Numbered from the stretch's first letter, positions 44,139-53,523 are shown. The stretch: DNA of 63,307 nucleotides from Rhodomicrobium sp. R_RK_3 (GCF_002198715.1 NZ_MWLK01000017.1:1-63307), one strand, 5' to 3'. The notes: generated from the letters alone by a model not told the origin. Made by a program: numbers and translations.

Positions 44139-45269
44139 CTACCGCGACTTGAGCACCCCGGACATCAGGCGCAGCGCCACGATCAGGTCGGACTCCGACA
44201 GCAGCCCGAAGCCCAGGCGGAACACCCGCCTCGCCTCGCCGAACCAGTCGCCCGGCGCGACCCGCACGCCCTTGTCGCCGAGTTCCGCATAGAAGCGGGC
44301 GACCGCCGCATCGTCGAAGGCGGCAGCCTTCAGGCGGATACAGCAGAGCGCCCCGGCATCCGGCCGCACCCATTCGACCAAATCAGCCTCCGACGCGACC
44401 CAATCCGCGACGCGCTGCAGGCAATCGCCCAGATGGCCGCGCCGCTCGTCGAGGATGGCGTCGCGCCGCTCCAGCACCCGCAAGGCCAGCGCCTCGTCGA
44501 TGGCGGAGTTGCAGATGACGCTGGTGAATTTGCCGAGCTTGATCTGCTCGCGCAAGGCGGGGTCGCGCGTGATCGCCCAGCCGAGGCGCAGGCCCGGCGC
44601 GCCGTGGCATTTCGAGAGCGAGGCGCAGGAAATGATGCTCGGGCTGAGGCGGACGAGGCTCGGCACCACGGCGTTCGCGCCATAGACGGCCTCGCGATAG
44701 GTCTCGTCCAGCAGGAGATAGGCGTCGGGGCTGATGTCCTGCATCATGCGCGCGATGGCGGCGATGGTCTCCGCCGCCGTGACGACGCCGGAGGGGTTTT
44801 GCGGCGAGGTCAGGCAGACGAGGCGGGTGCGCGGCGAAAGCTGCTCGCGCAGGGCGGCGGCGGTCAGGCGGTAGCCGTCCTCGAAGGACAGGCGAAGCGT
44901 CTTGACCGTCGCGCCGGACGCGCCGAGCGCGGCGTGGGTGTTGGGGAAATGCGGCGAGGCCAGCACGGCTTCGTCGCCCTGCTCGCACAGGATGGCGGCG
45001 ATCAGGAACAGCGCGTGCATGCCGCCGATGGTGACGACGACATCGTCGGCCTCGACGCCGTGCAGGCTGCCGATGGCCTGCCGTAAATCCCGGCGTCCGG
45101 CGGCGCTGCCATAGGCGAGCGGCAGATCGGCGAGATCGTCCGGATCGCCGGCGAACACCTCGCGCATGCGCAGATCGGGGCCGACGCTTTCGGCGAGGTC
45201 ATAGTCGGCGGCCTGCTCGGTCAGCGAGAGAATGCCGTTATGCGGGAATTTCGTCAGTTTCCTGGCCAT
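44139..45269 (-). CDS. PLP-dependent class I/II aminotransferase
   Basis: This 376-residue protein is a fold-type I aminotransferase. The PLP lysine is in SASLSKCHGAPGLRLGWA, with the aspartate in LLLDETYREAVYG and the Arg in FRLGFG near the end. The chosen start MARKLTKFPHNG follows AAGGAAGGA; the longer frame from 45437 would read into the regulator's promoter. The divergent MocR regulator gene, 161 bases away, is likely to control it. Typical of enzymes acting on amino acids or their derivatives; substrate not determinable. Confidence 0.9.
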   Translation of the reverse strand: MARKLTKFPHNGILSLTEQAADYDLAESVGPDLRMREVFAGDPDDLADLPLAYGSAAGRRDLRQAIGSLHGVEADDVVVTIGGMHALFLIAAILCEQGDEAVLASPHFPNTHAALGASGATVKTLRLSFEDGYRLTAAALREQLSPRTRLVCLTSPQNPSGVVTAAETIAAIARMMQDISPDAYLLLDETYREAVYGANAVVPSLVRLSPSIISCASLSKCHGAPGLRLGWAITRDPALREQIKLGKFTSVICNSAIDEALALRVLERRDAILDERRGHLGDCLQRVADWVASEADLVEWVRPDAGALCCIRLKAAAFDDAAVARFYAELGDKGVRVAPGDWFGEARRVFRLGFGLLSESDLIVALRLMSGVLKSR

Positions 45270-45430
45270 GCGCGATCCTTCCTTGCCGAAATGGGCGACC
45301 GGAGACCAGCCTAGCGCACCGACATCCTTGCAATAAGACACAGAGGCCTGCAATTGTAATGAATACAGTTTCAAAATGCGGCCCTGTTTTACGTTCAGGG
45401 TGGGTACAGATTCCGGGGAGGCAGACTCCG
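45270..45430. promoter_or_regulatory. Divergent promoter region, aminotransferase / MocR
   Basis: This 161-base intergenic region must hold both promoters and the regulator's operators. I find no clear palindrome. A GGGGAGG site at the right end serves the MocR start. Confidence 0.45.
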
Positions 45431-46873
45431 ATGTCATTGAATGGCGCCGACGCGCCGTACCGCTATGAGGCGCTGGCCGAAATCGTCTCCGGCCTGCTGG
45501 ACAGCGGCGTGCTGCGCGCCGGAATGCGCGCGCCTTCGATCCGCCGGATCGCCGCCGACCACTCGCTCAGCATATCGACGGTGCTGCACGCCTACCGGCT
45601 GCTCGAAGATCGCGGCATCCTGGAAGCGCGGCCGAAATCGGGGTTTTATGTCGTCGCGGGCGGCGCGAAATCGCGGGATACGCCAAAGCCTTCCAAGCCG
45701 AGGCGCGCGCCGACCGATGTCACCGTTTCGCGCGGCGTGCTCTCGCTGCTGGACTACGCCGCCCGCCCGGACATCGTGCCGCTCGGCTGCGCCATCCCCA
45801 GCGCCGATCTGCTGGCGGCGGGCGGGCTCGACCGCTTCCTCGCCCGCGCCGCCCGGGTCAAGGGCCGGGCCTATAACATCTACACCGAGCCGCGCGGCGA
45901 TCCGCAATTGCGCGCCGAGATCTGCCGCCGCGCCTTGCGCTCGGGCCATGCGCTCGGCGTGGACGGCGTCGCCATCACCAATGGCTGCACCGAGGCGCTG
46001 TCGCTGGCGCTCAGGGCGGTGACGAAGCGGGGCGACAGCGTCGCCATCGAGTCGCCGACCTATTTCGGGCTGTTGCAGGTGCTCGAAGCGCTGGAGCTGA
46101 AGGCGGTCGAATTGCCGACCGATGCCGGGACGGGCCTCGACATCGGCGCGCTGGCACGGCTGCTCGCGGCCAAGCCGGTGAAAGCCTGCCTGCTGTCGTC
46201 GAGCTTCAACAATCCGCTCGGCTGTTCCATGTCGGATGACGGCAAGCGCGCGGTGCTGGCGCTGCTGCAGCGCCACGGCGTGCCGCTGATCGAGGACGAC
46301 ATTTACGGCGACATCTATTTCGGCGCCGAGCGGCCAAAACCCTTCAGCGCCCTCGCGCCGGGGGCGGACATCATCTATTGCAGCTCGTTCTCGAAGACGC
46401 TGGCGCCCGGCTACCGTATCGGCTGGATCGCGCCGCAGCGGCATATGCAGCGGGTGCTGGAGGCGAAATTCGCCATGAACATCTGCAGCGCCGCGCTGCC
46501 GCAAGCCGCGCTCGCCGAATTCCTGGCCTCGGGCGGCTATGACGGCCATTTGCGCCGCCTGCGCCGGTCATTTGCGGAAAACATCGACAGGATCAGCCGC
46601 GCGGTCGACAAAAGCTTCCCGGCCGAGACGCGGGTGACGCGCCCGGCGGGCGGCTTCGTGCTGTGGCTGGAAATGCCTGACGGCTTCGACAGCCGCCGCC
46701 TGTTCGACCTCGCCATTGCGCGCGGCATCTGCTTTGCGCCGGGCGACGTCTTCTCGGCCTCGAAGAGCCATGCCCATTGCCTGAGGCTGAGCTGCGGGCA
46801 CCCCTGGGATGCCCGCATCGAGGACAGCATTCACACGCTCGGTGCGCTTACCGCGGGGCTGCTGGGAGCGTGA
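45431..46873 (+). CDS. MocR-type GntR regulator with aminotransferase domain
   Basis: This 480-residue protein fuses a GntR-type winged helix (residues about 8-80: EIVSGLLDSGVLRAGMRAPSIRRIAADHSLSISTVLHAYRLLEDRGILEARPKSG) to a fold-type I aminotransferase domain. The latter has the PLP lysine in CSSFSKTLAPGYRIGW, YNIYTEPRGDPQLR and FNNPLGCS. MocR proteins sense PLP or its adduct. The ATG follows GGGGAGG; the longer frame from 45359 is not used. It is divergent from the aminotransferase gene, its likely target. Confidence 0.93.
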   Translation: MSLNGADAPYRYEALAEIVSGLLDSGVLRAGMRAPSIRRIAADHSLSISTVLHAYRLLEDRGILEARPKSGFYVVAGGAKSRDTPKPSKPRRAPTDVTVSRGVLSLLDYAARPDIVPLGCAIPSADLLAAGGLDRFLARAARVKGRAYNIYTEPRGDPQLRAEICRRALRSGHALGVDGVAITNGCTEALSLALRAVTKRGDSVAIESPTYFGLLQVLEALELKAVELPTDAGTGLDIGALARLLAAKPVKACLLSSSFNNPLGCSMSDDGKRAVLALLQRHGVPLIEDDIYGDIYFGAERPKPFSALAPGADIIYCSSFSKTLAPGYRIGWIAPQRHMQRVLEAKFAMNICSAALPQAALAEFLASGGYDGHLRRLRRSFAENIDRISRAVDKSFPAETRVTRPAGGFVLWLEMPDGFDSRRLFDLAIARGICFAPGDVFSASKSHAHCLRLSCGHPWDARIEDSIHTLGALTAGLLGA

Positions 46874-46925
46874 CCAGAGCGAGATCAGTTTAGACGGAGA
46901 CCTCACACGCGACGCATCCCCTTTT

Positions 46926-47007
46926 GTCATTCCCGCGAGGGCGGGAAACCAACCCCGTCCACGGCAGCTCCTGAAGGATGCTGCGTTCCCGCCTTCGCGG
47001 GAATGAC
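46926..47007. repeat. Family A palindromic element, short form (copy 7)
   Basis: An 82-bp element with GTCATTCCCGCGAGGGCGGGA and TTCCCGCCTTCGCGGGAATGAC as outer palindromes, in the same orientation as copies 2 and 3. Confidence 0.85.
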
Positions 47008-47099
47008 GATACAACGGGTGGCGCGGGGTGATCCCATCTCAACAGATGCCGTTCCAGCTCTGGTATGAGATCACGTTGAAGGCAGCCCGCCGCCCCTTG

Positions 47100-47230
47100 C
47101 CGCAGCCCAACCCTCTCCAAGGGGAGAGGGTGGCACGCGAAGCGTGCCGGGTGAGGGGTTGCGGACTCTCGGCGGACTCACGAACCCCTCACCCCCGCCC
47201 TCTCCCGAGGGAGAGGGAGTCCGGCTGCGG
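47100..47230. repeat. Family C dispersed repeat, copy 3
   Basis: The element has CCCTCTCCAAGGGGAGAGGG, GCACGCGAAGCGTGCC, GGGTGAGGGG and CCCTCACCCCCGCCCTCTCCC in symmetric array. It shares these words with the copies at 25574 and 63112. Confidence 0.75.
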
Positions 47231-47249
47231 ATCTTGAGGGGCTGCGCGA

Positions 47250-47765
47250 TCAGCTCGAGCTGGCGTCGGCCCGGTGCGGCAGCTTCCAGCCGGGGCGGAT
47301 GAAATGGCAGGTATAGCCGTTCGGAATCCGCTCCAGATAGTCCTGGTGCTCGGGTTCGGCCTGCCAGAAATCGCTGGCCGGCACCACTTCCGTCACCACC
47401 TTGCCCGGCCACAGGCCGGAGGCGTTGACATCGGCGATGGTGTCGAGCGCGACGCGCTTCTGCTCTTCGTCCGTATAGAAGATCGCCGAGCGGTAGCTGG
47501 CGCCGACATCGTTGCCCTGGCGGTTGCGCGTGGTCGGGTCGTGGATCTGGAAGAAGAATTCCAGGATGGTCCGGTAATCGGTCTTGGCCGGATCGTAGAT
47601 GATCTCGATCGCCTCGGCGTGGTTGCCGTGATTGCGGTAGGTGGCGTTGCGGACCTCGCCGCCCGTATAGCCGACGCGGGTGGAAATCACGCCCGGCTGC
47701 CTGCGGATCAGATCCTGCATGCCCCAGAAGCAGCCACCGGCGAGAACGGCGCGTTGCTCAGTCAT
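47250..47765 (-). CDS. msrA: Peptide-methionine (S)-S-oxide reductase
   Basis: This 171-residue protein is MsrA. The catalytic Cys12 is in the GGCFWGMQ motif, and [27 protein letters not shown] and [27 protein letters not shown] are diagnostic. It reduces the S-epimer of methionine sulfoxide, repairing oxidised proteins. Its start overlaps the stop of msrB by four bases. Only one further cysteine (in YTCHF) lies near the C-terminus; it could act as the resolving residue. It acts in the cytoplasm, no signal peptide is present. Confidence 0.96.
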   Translation of the reverse strand: MTEQRAVLAGGCFWGMQDLIRRQPGVISTRVGYTGGEVRNATYRNHGNHAEAIEIIYDPAKTDYRTILEFFFQIHDPTTRNRQGNDVGASYRSAIFYTDEEQKRVALDTIADVNASGLWPGKVVTEVVPASDFWQAEPEHQDYLERIPNGYTCHFIRPGWKLPHRADASSS

Positions 47766-48223
47766 CAGATGTCCTCCACTTGGTCGAGATAGGCACCATA
47801 CCCTTCGGCTTCCATCTCGTCGCGAGGGATAAATCGGAGCGAAGCCGAGTTGATGCAATAGCGCAGGCCGCCGCGATCCTCCGGCCCGTCATCGAAGACA
47901 TGGCCGAGATGGCTGTCGCCATGCGCCGAGCGGACCTCGGTGCGGATCATGCCGTAGGCGTTGTCCTGCAGCTCGTTGACATTGGCCGGTTCGATCGGCT
48001 TGGTGAAGCTCGGCCAGCCGCAGCCGGAGTCGTATTTGTCGGACGAGGCGAAAAGCGGCTCGCCCGAAACGATGTCGACATAGATGCCCGGCTCTTTATT
48101 ATCGAGATATTCGCCGGTTCCGGGCCGTTCGGTGGCGCTTTCTTGGGTGACGCGGTATTGCTCCGGCGACAGCGCGGCGACCGCTTCGGGCGTCTTGCGA
48201 TAATTACCCATGTTTTCCTCCAT
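47765..48223 (-). CDS. msrB: Peptide-methionine (R)-S-oxide reductase, zinc-free form
   Basis: This 152-residue protein is MsrB. Motifs are [39 protein letters not shown] with the catalytic Cys in RYCINS. The two CxxC zinc pairs of many MsrB proteins are missing ([16 protein letters not shown] and [11 protein letters not shown]), so this is the form without structural zinc. It reduces the R-epimer. A short N-terminal extension ([10 protein letters not shown]) could start at the second Met (48211). It is translated with msrA. Confidence 0.95.
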   Translation of the reverse strand: MEENMGNYRKTPEAVAALSPEQYRVTQESATERPGTGEYLDNKEPGIYVDIVSGEPLFASSDKYDSGCGWPSFTKPIEPANVNELQDNAYGMIRTEVRSAHGDSHLGHVFDDGPEDRGGLRYCINSASLRFIPRDEMEAEGYGAYLDQVEDI

Positions 48224-48361
48224 GGCTTGGGCCTGGCTCCCCCGATATGGCGATGATGACAGGCGTTGGCTAGCCGCGCGCCGCAGGTAACGCCGAGTTG
48301 TTCCAGTCCGGGAGCGACACCCTATATCCTATGCGCAGATCGCATGAGCAGGAGAGAGAGC

Positions 48362-49201
48362 ATGAGTTTGACCATCGCCGTGATCGCGCCCGGGGCCATG
48401 GGCAGCGCCGTCGCCCGCCGTCTTGCCGATCACGGCGCGCGCGTGCTGACCAAGCTGGACGGCCGCAGCGAGGCGACGCGGAAGCGCGCGGCCGCTGCGG
48501 GCATGGCCGGCGCGGATGACGCGCAGATCGCGGCGGCCGATGTCATCCTCTCCATCGTGCCGCCCGGCGAGGCGGAGGCGCTGGCCGTCCAATTGCGGGG
48601 CGCGATCGCCGCCGCCGCGCGCAAGCCGGTCTATATCGACTGCAATGCGGTCAATGTCGAGACGGCGCGCCGGATTGAGGCGGTGATCGCGGCGACGGGA
48701 GCGCCCTTCGTCGATGCCGGCATTATCGGCGGACCGCCACGCGCCGGGGTCGAGGGCCCGACCTTCTATCTCTCCGGGGAGGCCGCGCCGAAGGCTGCGG
48801 TGCTGGCGGATTTCGGGCTGAAAATCCGCGTGCTGGACGCGCCGAACGGAGCCGCCTCGGCGCTGAAGATGTCCTATGCCGGCGTCACCAAGGGGCTGAC
48901 GGCCATCGGCGCCGCGATGATCCTCGGTGCGGCCAGGGCCGGTGCGGCGGAAGCGCTGCACGCCGAACTCGCCGAGAGCCAGCCGCAACTGCTCGAGCGT
49001 TTTGAGCGGGCGCTGCCCGACATGTTTCCCAAAGCCTATCGCTGGGTCGCCGAGATGGAGGAGATCGCGGGCTTTCTCGGCGAGGAGGACGGCGCCAGCC
49101 TGATCTATCAGGGCGCGGCGAAGGTTTACGCGCGTCTCGCCGGGGATGTGGCGGGGGACAAGCGAGACATCGCGGTGCTGGAGAGCTTCCTCAAGGCTTA
49201 G
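48362..49201 (+). CDS. NAD(P)-dependent 6-phosphogluconate-dehydrogenase-like protein, DUF1932
   Basis: This 279-residue protein has an NAD-binding domain (VIAPGAMGSAVARRLADHGARV) and a C-terminal DUF1932 domain (GAASALKMSYAGVTKGLTAIGAAMILGAARAG). The middle shows DCNAVNVETARRI and FVDAGIIGGPP, as in 3-hydroxyacid dehydrogenases. The start follows GGAGAGAGAG. It probably oxidises a 3-hydroxy-acid, but the substrate is not evident. It is divergent from the msr genes. Confidence 0.85.
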   Translation: MSLTIAVIAPGAMGSAVARRLADHGARVLTKLDGRSEATRKRAAAAGMAGADDAQIAAADVILSIVPPGEAEALAVQLRGAIAAAARKPVYIDCNAVNVETARRIEAVIAATGAPFVDAGIIGGPPRAGVEGPTFYLSGEAAPKAAVLADFGLKIRVLDAPNGAASALKMSYAGVTKGLTAIGAAMILGAARAGAAEALHAELAESQPQLLERFERALPDMFPKAYRWVAEMEEIAGFLGEEDGASLIYQGAAKVYARLAGDVAGDKRDIAVLESFLKA

Positions 49202-49288
49202 GCTGGAGCGCGCTTCGCCGAGGGGCGTCCGGCAGCGAATCGGATAGACCTTGAACCGGATCAACGGTTTCCGGTCGGCGGAGGCGTC

Positions 49289-49708
49289 ATGCTGACATGG
49301 CAGTTTTGGGCCGTCCTTTCGGCGCTGTTCGCGGCGCTCACGGCCATCTTCGCCAAGGTCGGCGTCGAAAACGTCAATTCCGATTTCGCCACCTTCGTCC
49401 GCACCATCGTCATCCTGGCCGCGCTCGGCGCGATCCTTGCGGCAACGGGCGGCTGGCAGAACCCCGCCAGCGTCTCCGGCCGGACCTGGCTGTTTCTCGG
49501 CCTGTCGGGTCTGGCAACCGGCGCGTCCTGGGTGTGCTATTTCCGCGCGCTGAAGATCGGGGACGCGGCGCGCGTCGCCCCCATCGACAAGCTCAGCGTG
49601 GTGATGGTGGCTGTATTCGCGGTCATCTTCCTCGGCGAACGGCTGTCGCTGCCGAACTGGCTCGGCGTCATCCTCATCGGCGCGGGGGCGGTGCTGGTGG
49701 CGCTCTAG
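49289..49708 (+). CDS. EamA/DMT-family transporter, half-size
   Basis: This 139-residue protein has four to five transmembrane segments and one EamA domain: LSALFAALTAIFAKVGVENV at the N-terminus and VVMVAVFAVIFLGERLSLPNWLGVILIGAGAVLVAL at the end. Full EamA transporters have ten helices (about 300 residues), so this protein may dimerise like small multidrug-resistance proteins. It is 87 bases downstream of the DUF1932 dehydrogenase and may be cotranscribed. Substrate unknown. Confidence 0.85.
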   Translation: MLTWQFWAVLSALFAALTAIFAKVGVENVNSDFATFVRTIVILAALGAILAATGGWQNPASVSGRTWLFLGLSGLATGASWVCYFRALKIGDAARVAPIDKLSVVMVAVFAVIFLGERLSLPNWLGVILIGAGAVLVAL

Positions 49709-49730
49709 GGACCATCCCACCCTCCGGCGA

Positions 49731-49833
49731 AATCCCCGCGAAGGCGGGGATCCAGTACGCCGCAGCAGTTGAGGTTGGGCAACGCGTCGCTCCTGGCTAC
49801 GGTATTACTGGATCCCCGCCTTCGCGGGGATTT
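49731..49833. repeat. Family A palindromic element, long form (copy 8)
   Basis: A 103-bp element between the EamA gene and iolB with AATCCCCGCGAAGGCGGGGA and its complement. Its interior begins CCAGTACGCCGCAGC, a sequence shared with copies 1, 6 and 9. Confidence 0.85.
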
Positions 49834-49838
49834 CGAAT

Positions 49839-50633
49839 TTAAAGCAGCCAAGCCTGATCCGGATCGTAGCGGAAGCGCCAGGCGCGCTTCGGGCCGGCCA
49901 TGACGTTCAGGTAATAGAGGTCGAAGCCGTGCGGGGCGCCGACCGGGTGATAGCCGCGCGGCACCAGCACGACGTCGCGGTCGGCGACGGCCATGGTCTC
50001 GTCGAGGCTGCGGTCGTCGGTGTAGACGCGCTGCAGGGCGAAGCCGGGGCGCGCGAGGCGGTGGTAATAGGTCTCTTCGAGATAGGTCTCGTGCGGGAAA
50101 TCGTCGGTGTCGTGCTTGTGCGACGGGTAGGAGGACCAATGCCCGCCCGGCGTGATGACCTCGACGACGAGCAGGCTCTCCGCCGCCTCGCTTTCCGGCA
50201 GGATGTTTCGGACATGGCGGGTGTTGGTGCCCTTGCCGCGCGTTTCCAGGCCGACGGCTTCCGGCGGGATGACGCGGACGGGCAGCGCCCCGGTGCCCGG
50301 CGAGGAGCAGAGCGCCAGTTCCGCCTCGCTCTCGGCGCGGATGTCGATCCGCGTCCCGGCCGGGGCATAGACCGACCATGGACTGCCGTCGAAGGGCGAT
50401 ATGCGTGCGCCGATTAAGCCGAGATTTGCCCCGCCGGCCAGGATTTCGGCCCGTCCGCTGACCAGGACCAGACACGCCTCGCGCCCACCGGGGACGGCCA
50501 GCGACAGCCGCTGCCCCGCGCCGAGCCGGAAGACCTCGAAGCCGACATAGCGCCAGCCCGCGCTCTCCGGCGTAATGGCGTGAATGCGGCCCTCAGCATC
50601 GGCGTCGCGCGGATGCAGCAGCAGCTTGCTCAT
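49839..50633 (-). CDS. iolB: 5-deoxy-glucuronate isomerase
   Basis: This 264-residue protein is IolB, a cupin. The motifs EVITPGGHWSSYPSHKHDTDDFPHETYLEETYYHRLARPGFALQRVYTD and VPRGYHPVGAPHGFDLYYLNVMAG are diagnostic, with the metal-binding histidines in SHKHD and the second cupin HPVG. It converts 5-deoxy-glucuronate to 5-dehydro-2-deoxygluconate. It is the last gene of the iolD-iolE-iolB run and its ATG overlaps the iolE stop by four bases. Confidence 0.96.
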   Translation of the reverse strand: MSKLLLHPRDADAEGRIHAITPESAGWRYVGFEVFRLGAGQRLSLAVPGGREACLVLVSGRAEILAGGANLGLIGARISPFDGSPWSVYAPAGTRIDIRAESEAELALCSSPGTGALPVRVIPPEAVGLETRGKGTNTRHVRNILPESEAAESLLVVEVITPGGHWSSYPSHKHDTDDFPHETYLEETYYHRLARPGFALQRVYTDDRSLDETMAVADRDVVLVPRGYHPVGAPHGFDLYYLNVMAGPKRAWRFRYDPDQAWLL

Positions 50634-51526
50634 GCCCAGCGGCTCTCGAAACCGGCGGCTTTCAGCGTCTCGACCAGATGCGCATAGCCCTTCTTCGCAT
50701 AGGTCAGCGGATGCGCTTTCTCCGGGTCCTGCTCGGCCTCGACCACCACCCAGCCCCGGTAGCCCGGTAATTCCCGGAAGACCGAGCCGAAATCGACCAT
50801 GCCGTCGCCCGGCACGGTGTAGACGCCGGCGATCACGCTATCGAGGAAACTCCAATCCTTCGCCCCGGCCTCGGCCATCACGGCGGCGCGCACATCCTTG
50901 GTGTGGACATGGCTGATGCGGTCGCGGTAGCGGCCGGCGAGGGCGGCCGGATCGGTGCCGCCCCATGTCGCGTGGCCGGTGTCGAGCAGGAGATGCACGG
51001 CGGGACCGGTCGCCGCCATGAAGGCGTCGATGTCGGCCTCGCTCTGCACGACCGTCCCCATGTGATGGTGATAGACGAGGCGCACGCCCTCATTGAGCGT
51101 CGCCTCCGCGACGGCGGTGACGCGCCGGCCTAATTCGGCCCAGTCGCCCGCAGCCAAAACCGGGCGGCGTGACAAGGGCGTGCCGCGCTCGCCATGGATG
51201 GCGTTGGATGTCTCGGCGAAGACCAGAACGGTGCTCCCCATCCCCTTCAGCAGATCGAGATGCGGCCTAAGCGCCGCCAGCTCCGCCTCCGGCTCACGCC
51301 GCAGCAGCTCGGCGGAATACCAGCCCGACACGCAATCGAGGCCGTAAGGGGCGAGCGCGGCCTTCAGCGCCGTCACCTCGCGCGGGAATTTGTGCCCGAG
51401 CTCCATGCCCTCGAATCCGGCCTCGGCCGCCTCCGCAAGGCACACCTCCAGCGGCGTCGCACCGCCAAGCTCGCGCAAATCGTCATTCGACCAGCCGATG
51501 GGGTTCGCCCCTATCCGAATGCTCAT
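50630..51526 (-). CDS. iolE: Myo-inosose-2 dehydratase
   Basis: This 298-residue protein is a TIM-barrel enzyme of the xylose-isomerase-like family. It begins MSIRIGANPIGWSNDDLRELGG and shows YHHHMGTVVQSEADIDAF, LLLDTGHATWGG, HVHTKDVR and GVYTVPGDGMVDFGSVF, which match IolE. It dehydrates scyllo-inosose to 3D-(3,5/4)-trihydroxycyclohexane-1,2-dione. The chosen start is one base after the stop codon of iolD, so the open frame from 51880 is not used. Length agrees with the family. Confidence 0.95.
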   Translation of the reverse strand: MSIRIGANPIGWSNDDLRELGGATPLEVCLAEAAEAGFEGMELGHKFPREVTALKAALAPYGLDCVSGWYSAELLRREPEAELAALRPHLDLLKGMGSTVLVFAETSNAIHGERGTPLSRRPVLAAGDWAELGRRVTAVAEATLNEGVRLVYHHHMGTVVQSEADIDAFMAATGPAVHLLLDTGHATWGGTDPAALAGRYRDRISHVHTKDVRAAVMAEAGAKDWSFLDSVIAGVYTVPGDGMVDFGSVFRELPGYRGWVVVEAEQDPEKAHPLTYAKKGYAHLVETLKAAGFESRWA

Positions 51527-51527
51527 T

Positions 51528-53375
51528 TCAGTCCCCCAATCGCTGCGCGCCGCGCGCCTTGTCATAGCCCGAGCGCGCCGCCCGGACGGCCTCCCGCTCC
51601 GAAACCTCCGGCACCGCCACGTCCCACCAATAGCCGCCCGCATCGGTCGAGGCGGCGGGGTCGGTGTCGATGACGAGCACCGTGGTCCGGTCGGCGGTGC
51701 GGGCGCGCGCCAGCGCCTGCTCCAATTCGCCGAGCCCGGCGACCTTTTCCGCCTGCGCCCCGAGGCTGCGCGCATGGCCGGCGAAGTCGATCTCGGGCAG
51801 GCTCTGATGCCGGGTATTGGCGAGCAGATTGTTGAATCCCTCGCCGCCGGTCGCGCGCTGCAGCCGGTCGATGCAGCCAAAGCCGCGATTGTCGAGCACG
51901 ACGATGGTCAGCTTCAGTCCGAGCAGCACCGAGGTCGCGATCTCGGAATTCATCATCAGATACGAGCCGTCGCCAAGCATCACGGTGACCTCGCGCGACG
52001 GGTCCGCCATCTTGACGCCGACGCCGCCGGCGATTTCGTAGCCCATGCAGGAATAGCCGTATTCCAGATGATAGCCGCCCGGCGCGCCCGCCTGCCAATG
52101 CTTGTGCAATTCGCCCGGCAGCCCGCCCGCCGCGCAGACCACGACATCGCTCGGCTGGCTCGCCCGCTGCACCGCGCCGATGACTTGCGCATCGGAGGGC
52201 AGCGCGGCATTGCTCGGCGCGGTGTAGCGGCCTGCGGCCTCGAGCCAATTGCTGCGCGCGCCCTTGGCTTTCGCGCTCCACGCTTGCGGTGCGGACCATC
52301 CGGCGAGCGCGCGGTCGATCTCGGCCAGCGTCTCGCGCGCGTCGCCGATGACCGGGACGCCGCGATGTTTGGCGGCATCGAACAGCGCGACGTTGATTGC
52401 GAGCAGCCGCCGCGCCGGATTTTGGAACAGCGCCCAGGATGCGGTGGTGAAATCCGCAAGCCGCGTGCCGATGGCGATGATGAGATCGGCTTCGGCGGCC
52501 AGATCGTTGGCCGCGCCGGTGCCGGTGACGCCGATGCTGCCAAGGTTCAGCGGGTGGCCGGCGGGAAGGCTGGATTTCCCCGCCTGCGTCTCGGCGACGG
52601 GGATGCCGCAGCGCTCGGCAAGCCTCGCCAGCGCGGTCTCCGCTTCGGAATAGAGCACGCCGCCGCCCGCGATGATGAGCGGCGATTTGGCGGATTTCAG
52701 CGCAGCGACGGCGGCCTCGATCTCCCCCGAATCGGGGCGCGGCCGGCGTTGCCGCCACAGGCGCGGTTCAAGAAGCTGCGCGGGCGCGTCGAACGCCTCG
52801 GTCTGCACATCCTGGCAGAAGGCGAGCGTCACCGGACCGCATTCGGCCGGGTCGGTGAGCACGCTCATGGCGCGGTCGAGCGCGGGCACGATCTGCTCGG
52901 GGCGGGTAATGCGGTCGAAATAGCGTGAGACGGGGCGGAAGCAGTCATTGGCCGAAACGGTGCCGTCGCCAAAATCCTCGATCTGCTGCAGGACCGGGTC
53001 GGGGCGGCGGGAGGCGAAGACATCGCCGGGCAGCAAGAGCAGCGGCAGCCGGTTCACATGCGCGACGGCGGCCGCGGTGACCATGTTGGTCGCACCCGGT
53101 CCGATGGATGTCGTGCAGGCCATCATGCGGCGGCGGCGCGCGGCCTTGGCGAAGGCGCAGGCGGCGAGCGTCATGGCCTGCTCATTGTGGCTGCGGAAGA
53201 CGGGCAGCTCCTCCCGCGTCCGGTACAGCGCCTCGCCGAGCCCGGCGACATTGCCATGCCCGAAGATCGCCCAGACCCCGCCGAAGATCGGCTGGACGGT
53301 GCCGTTGATCTCGGTCGTCTGCGCGGCAAGGAAGCGCGTGCAATATTGCGCGGCGGTCAGCTTGATCGTGCTCAT
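51528..53375 (-). CDS. iolD: 3D-(3,5/4)-trihydroxycyclohexane-1,2-dione hydrolase
   Basis: This 615-residue protein is a thiamine-diphosphate enzyme. N-terminal PP/PYR domain: VWAIFGHGNVAGLGEAL, ACTTSIGPGATNMVTAAAVAHVNRLPLLLLPGD. The ThDP motif is VMLGDGSYLMMNSEIATSVLLGLKLTIVVLDN (GDGS...N). It hydrolyses the trione to 5-deoxy-glucuronate. The ATG follows GGAGG; upstream is a 178-base gap with a dispersed repeat (family B), which may separate its promoter from iolC. Length is typical (about 610-640). Confidence 0.96.
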   Translation of the reverse strand: MSTIKLTAAQYCTRFLAAQTTEINGTVQPIFGGVWAIFGHGNVAGLGEALYRTREELPVFRSHNEQAMTLAACAFAKAARRRRMMACTTSIGPGATNMVTAAAVAHVNRLPLLLLPGDVFASRRPDPVLQQIEDFGDGTVSANDCFRPVSRYFDRITRPEQIVPALDRAMSVLTDPAECGPVTLAFCQDVQTEAFDAPAQLLEPRLWRQRRPRPDSGEIEAAVAALKSAKSPLIIAGGGVLYSEAETALARLAERCGIPVAETQAGKSSLPAGHPLNLGSIGVTGTGAANDLAAEADLIIAIGTRLADFTTASWALFQNPARRLLAINVALFDAAKHRGVPVIGDARETLAEIDRALAGWSAPQAWSAKAKGARSNWLEAAGRYTAPSNAALPSDAQVIGAVQRASQPSDVVVCAAGGLPGELHKHWQAGAPGGYHLEYGYSCMGYEIAGGVGVKMADPSREVTVMLGDGSYLMMNSEIATSVLLGLKLTIVVLDNRGFGCIDRLQRATGGEGFNNLLANTRHQSLPEIDFAGHARSLGAQAEKVAGLGELEQALARARTADRTTVLVIDTDPAASTDAGGYWWDVAVPEVSEREAVRAARSGYDKARGAQRLGD

Positions 53376-53425
53376 GGCGCATTGGCCTCCCTGGTTTTGT
53401 TCGGCGGGTTGGTCCCGCACGCTGT

Positions 53426-53523
53426 GTCGTGCCGGCCTTGAGCCGGGACCCGTTCGCGGCTCCGCCAGCCCTGCGGCGAGCGGATAGGCGAGCAGGCCCC
53501 GGCTCCGACGGCCGGGGCGACGA
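53426..53523 (+). repeat. Family B dispersed repeat, copy 3
   Basis: A 98-bp element in the iolC-iolD gap, with GTCGTGCCGG...GAGCCGGGACCCG and a terminal hairpin GGCCCCGGCTCC/GGCCGGGGCGACGAG. Same orientation as copy 1. Confidence 0.75.

Larger units (their letters stand above)
46874..47249. other. Intergenic region with family A and C repeats
   Basis: This 376-base gap between convergent genes contains a family A element (46926-47007) and a family C element (47100-47230). There is no supported gene. Nothing else of note is visible. Confidence 0.75.
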
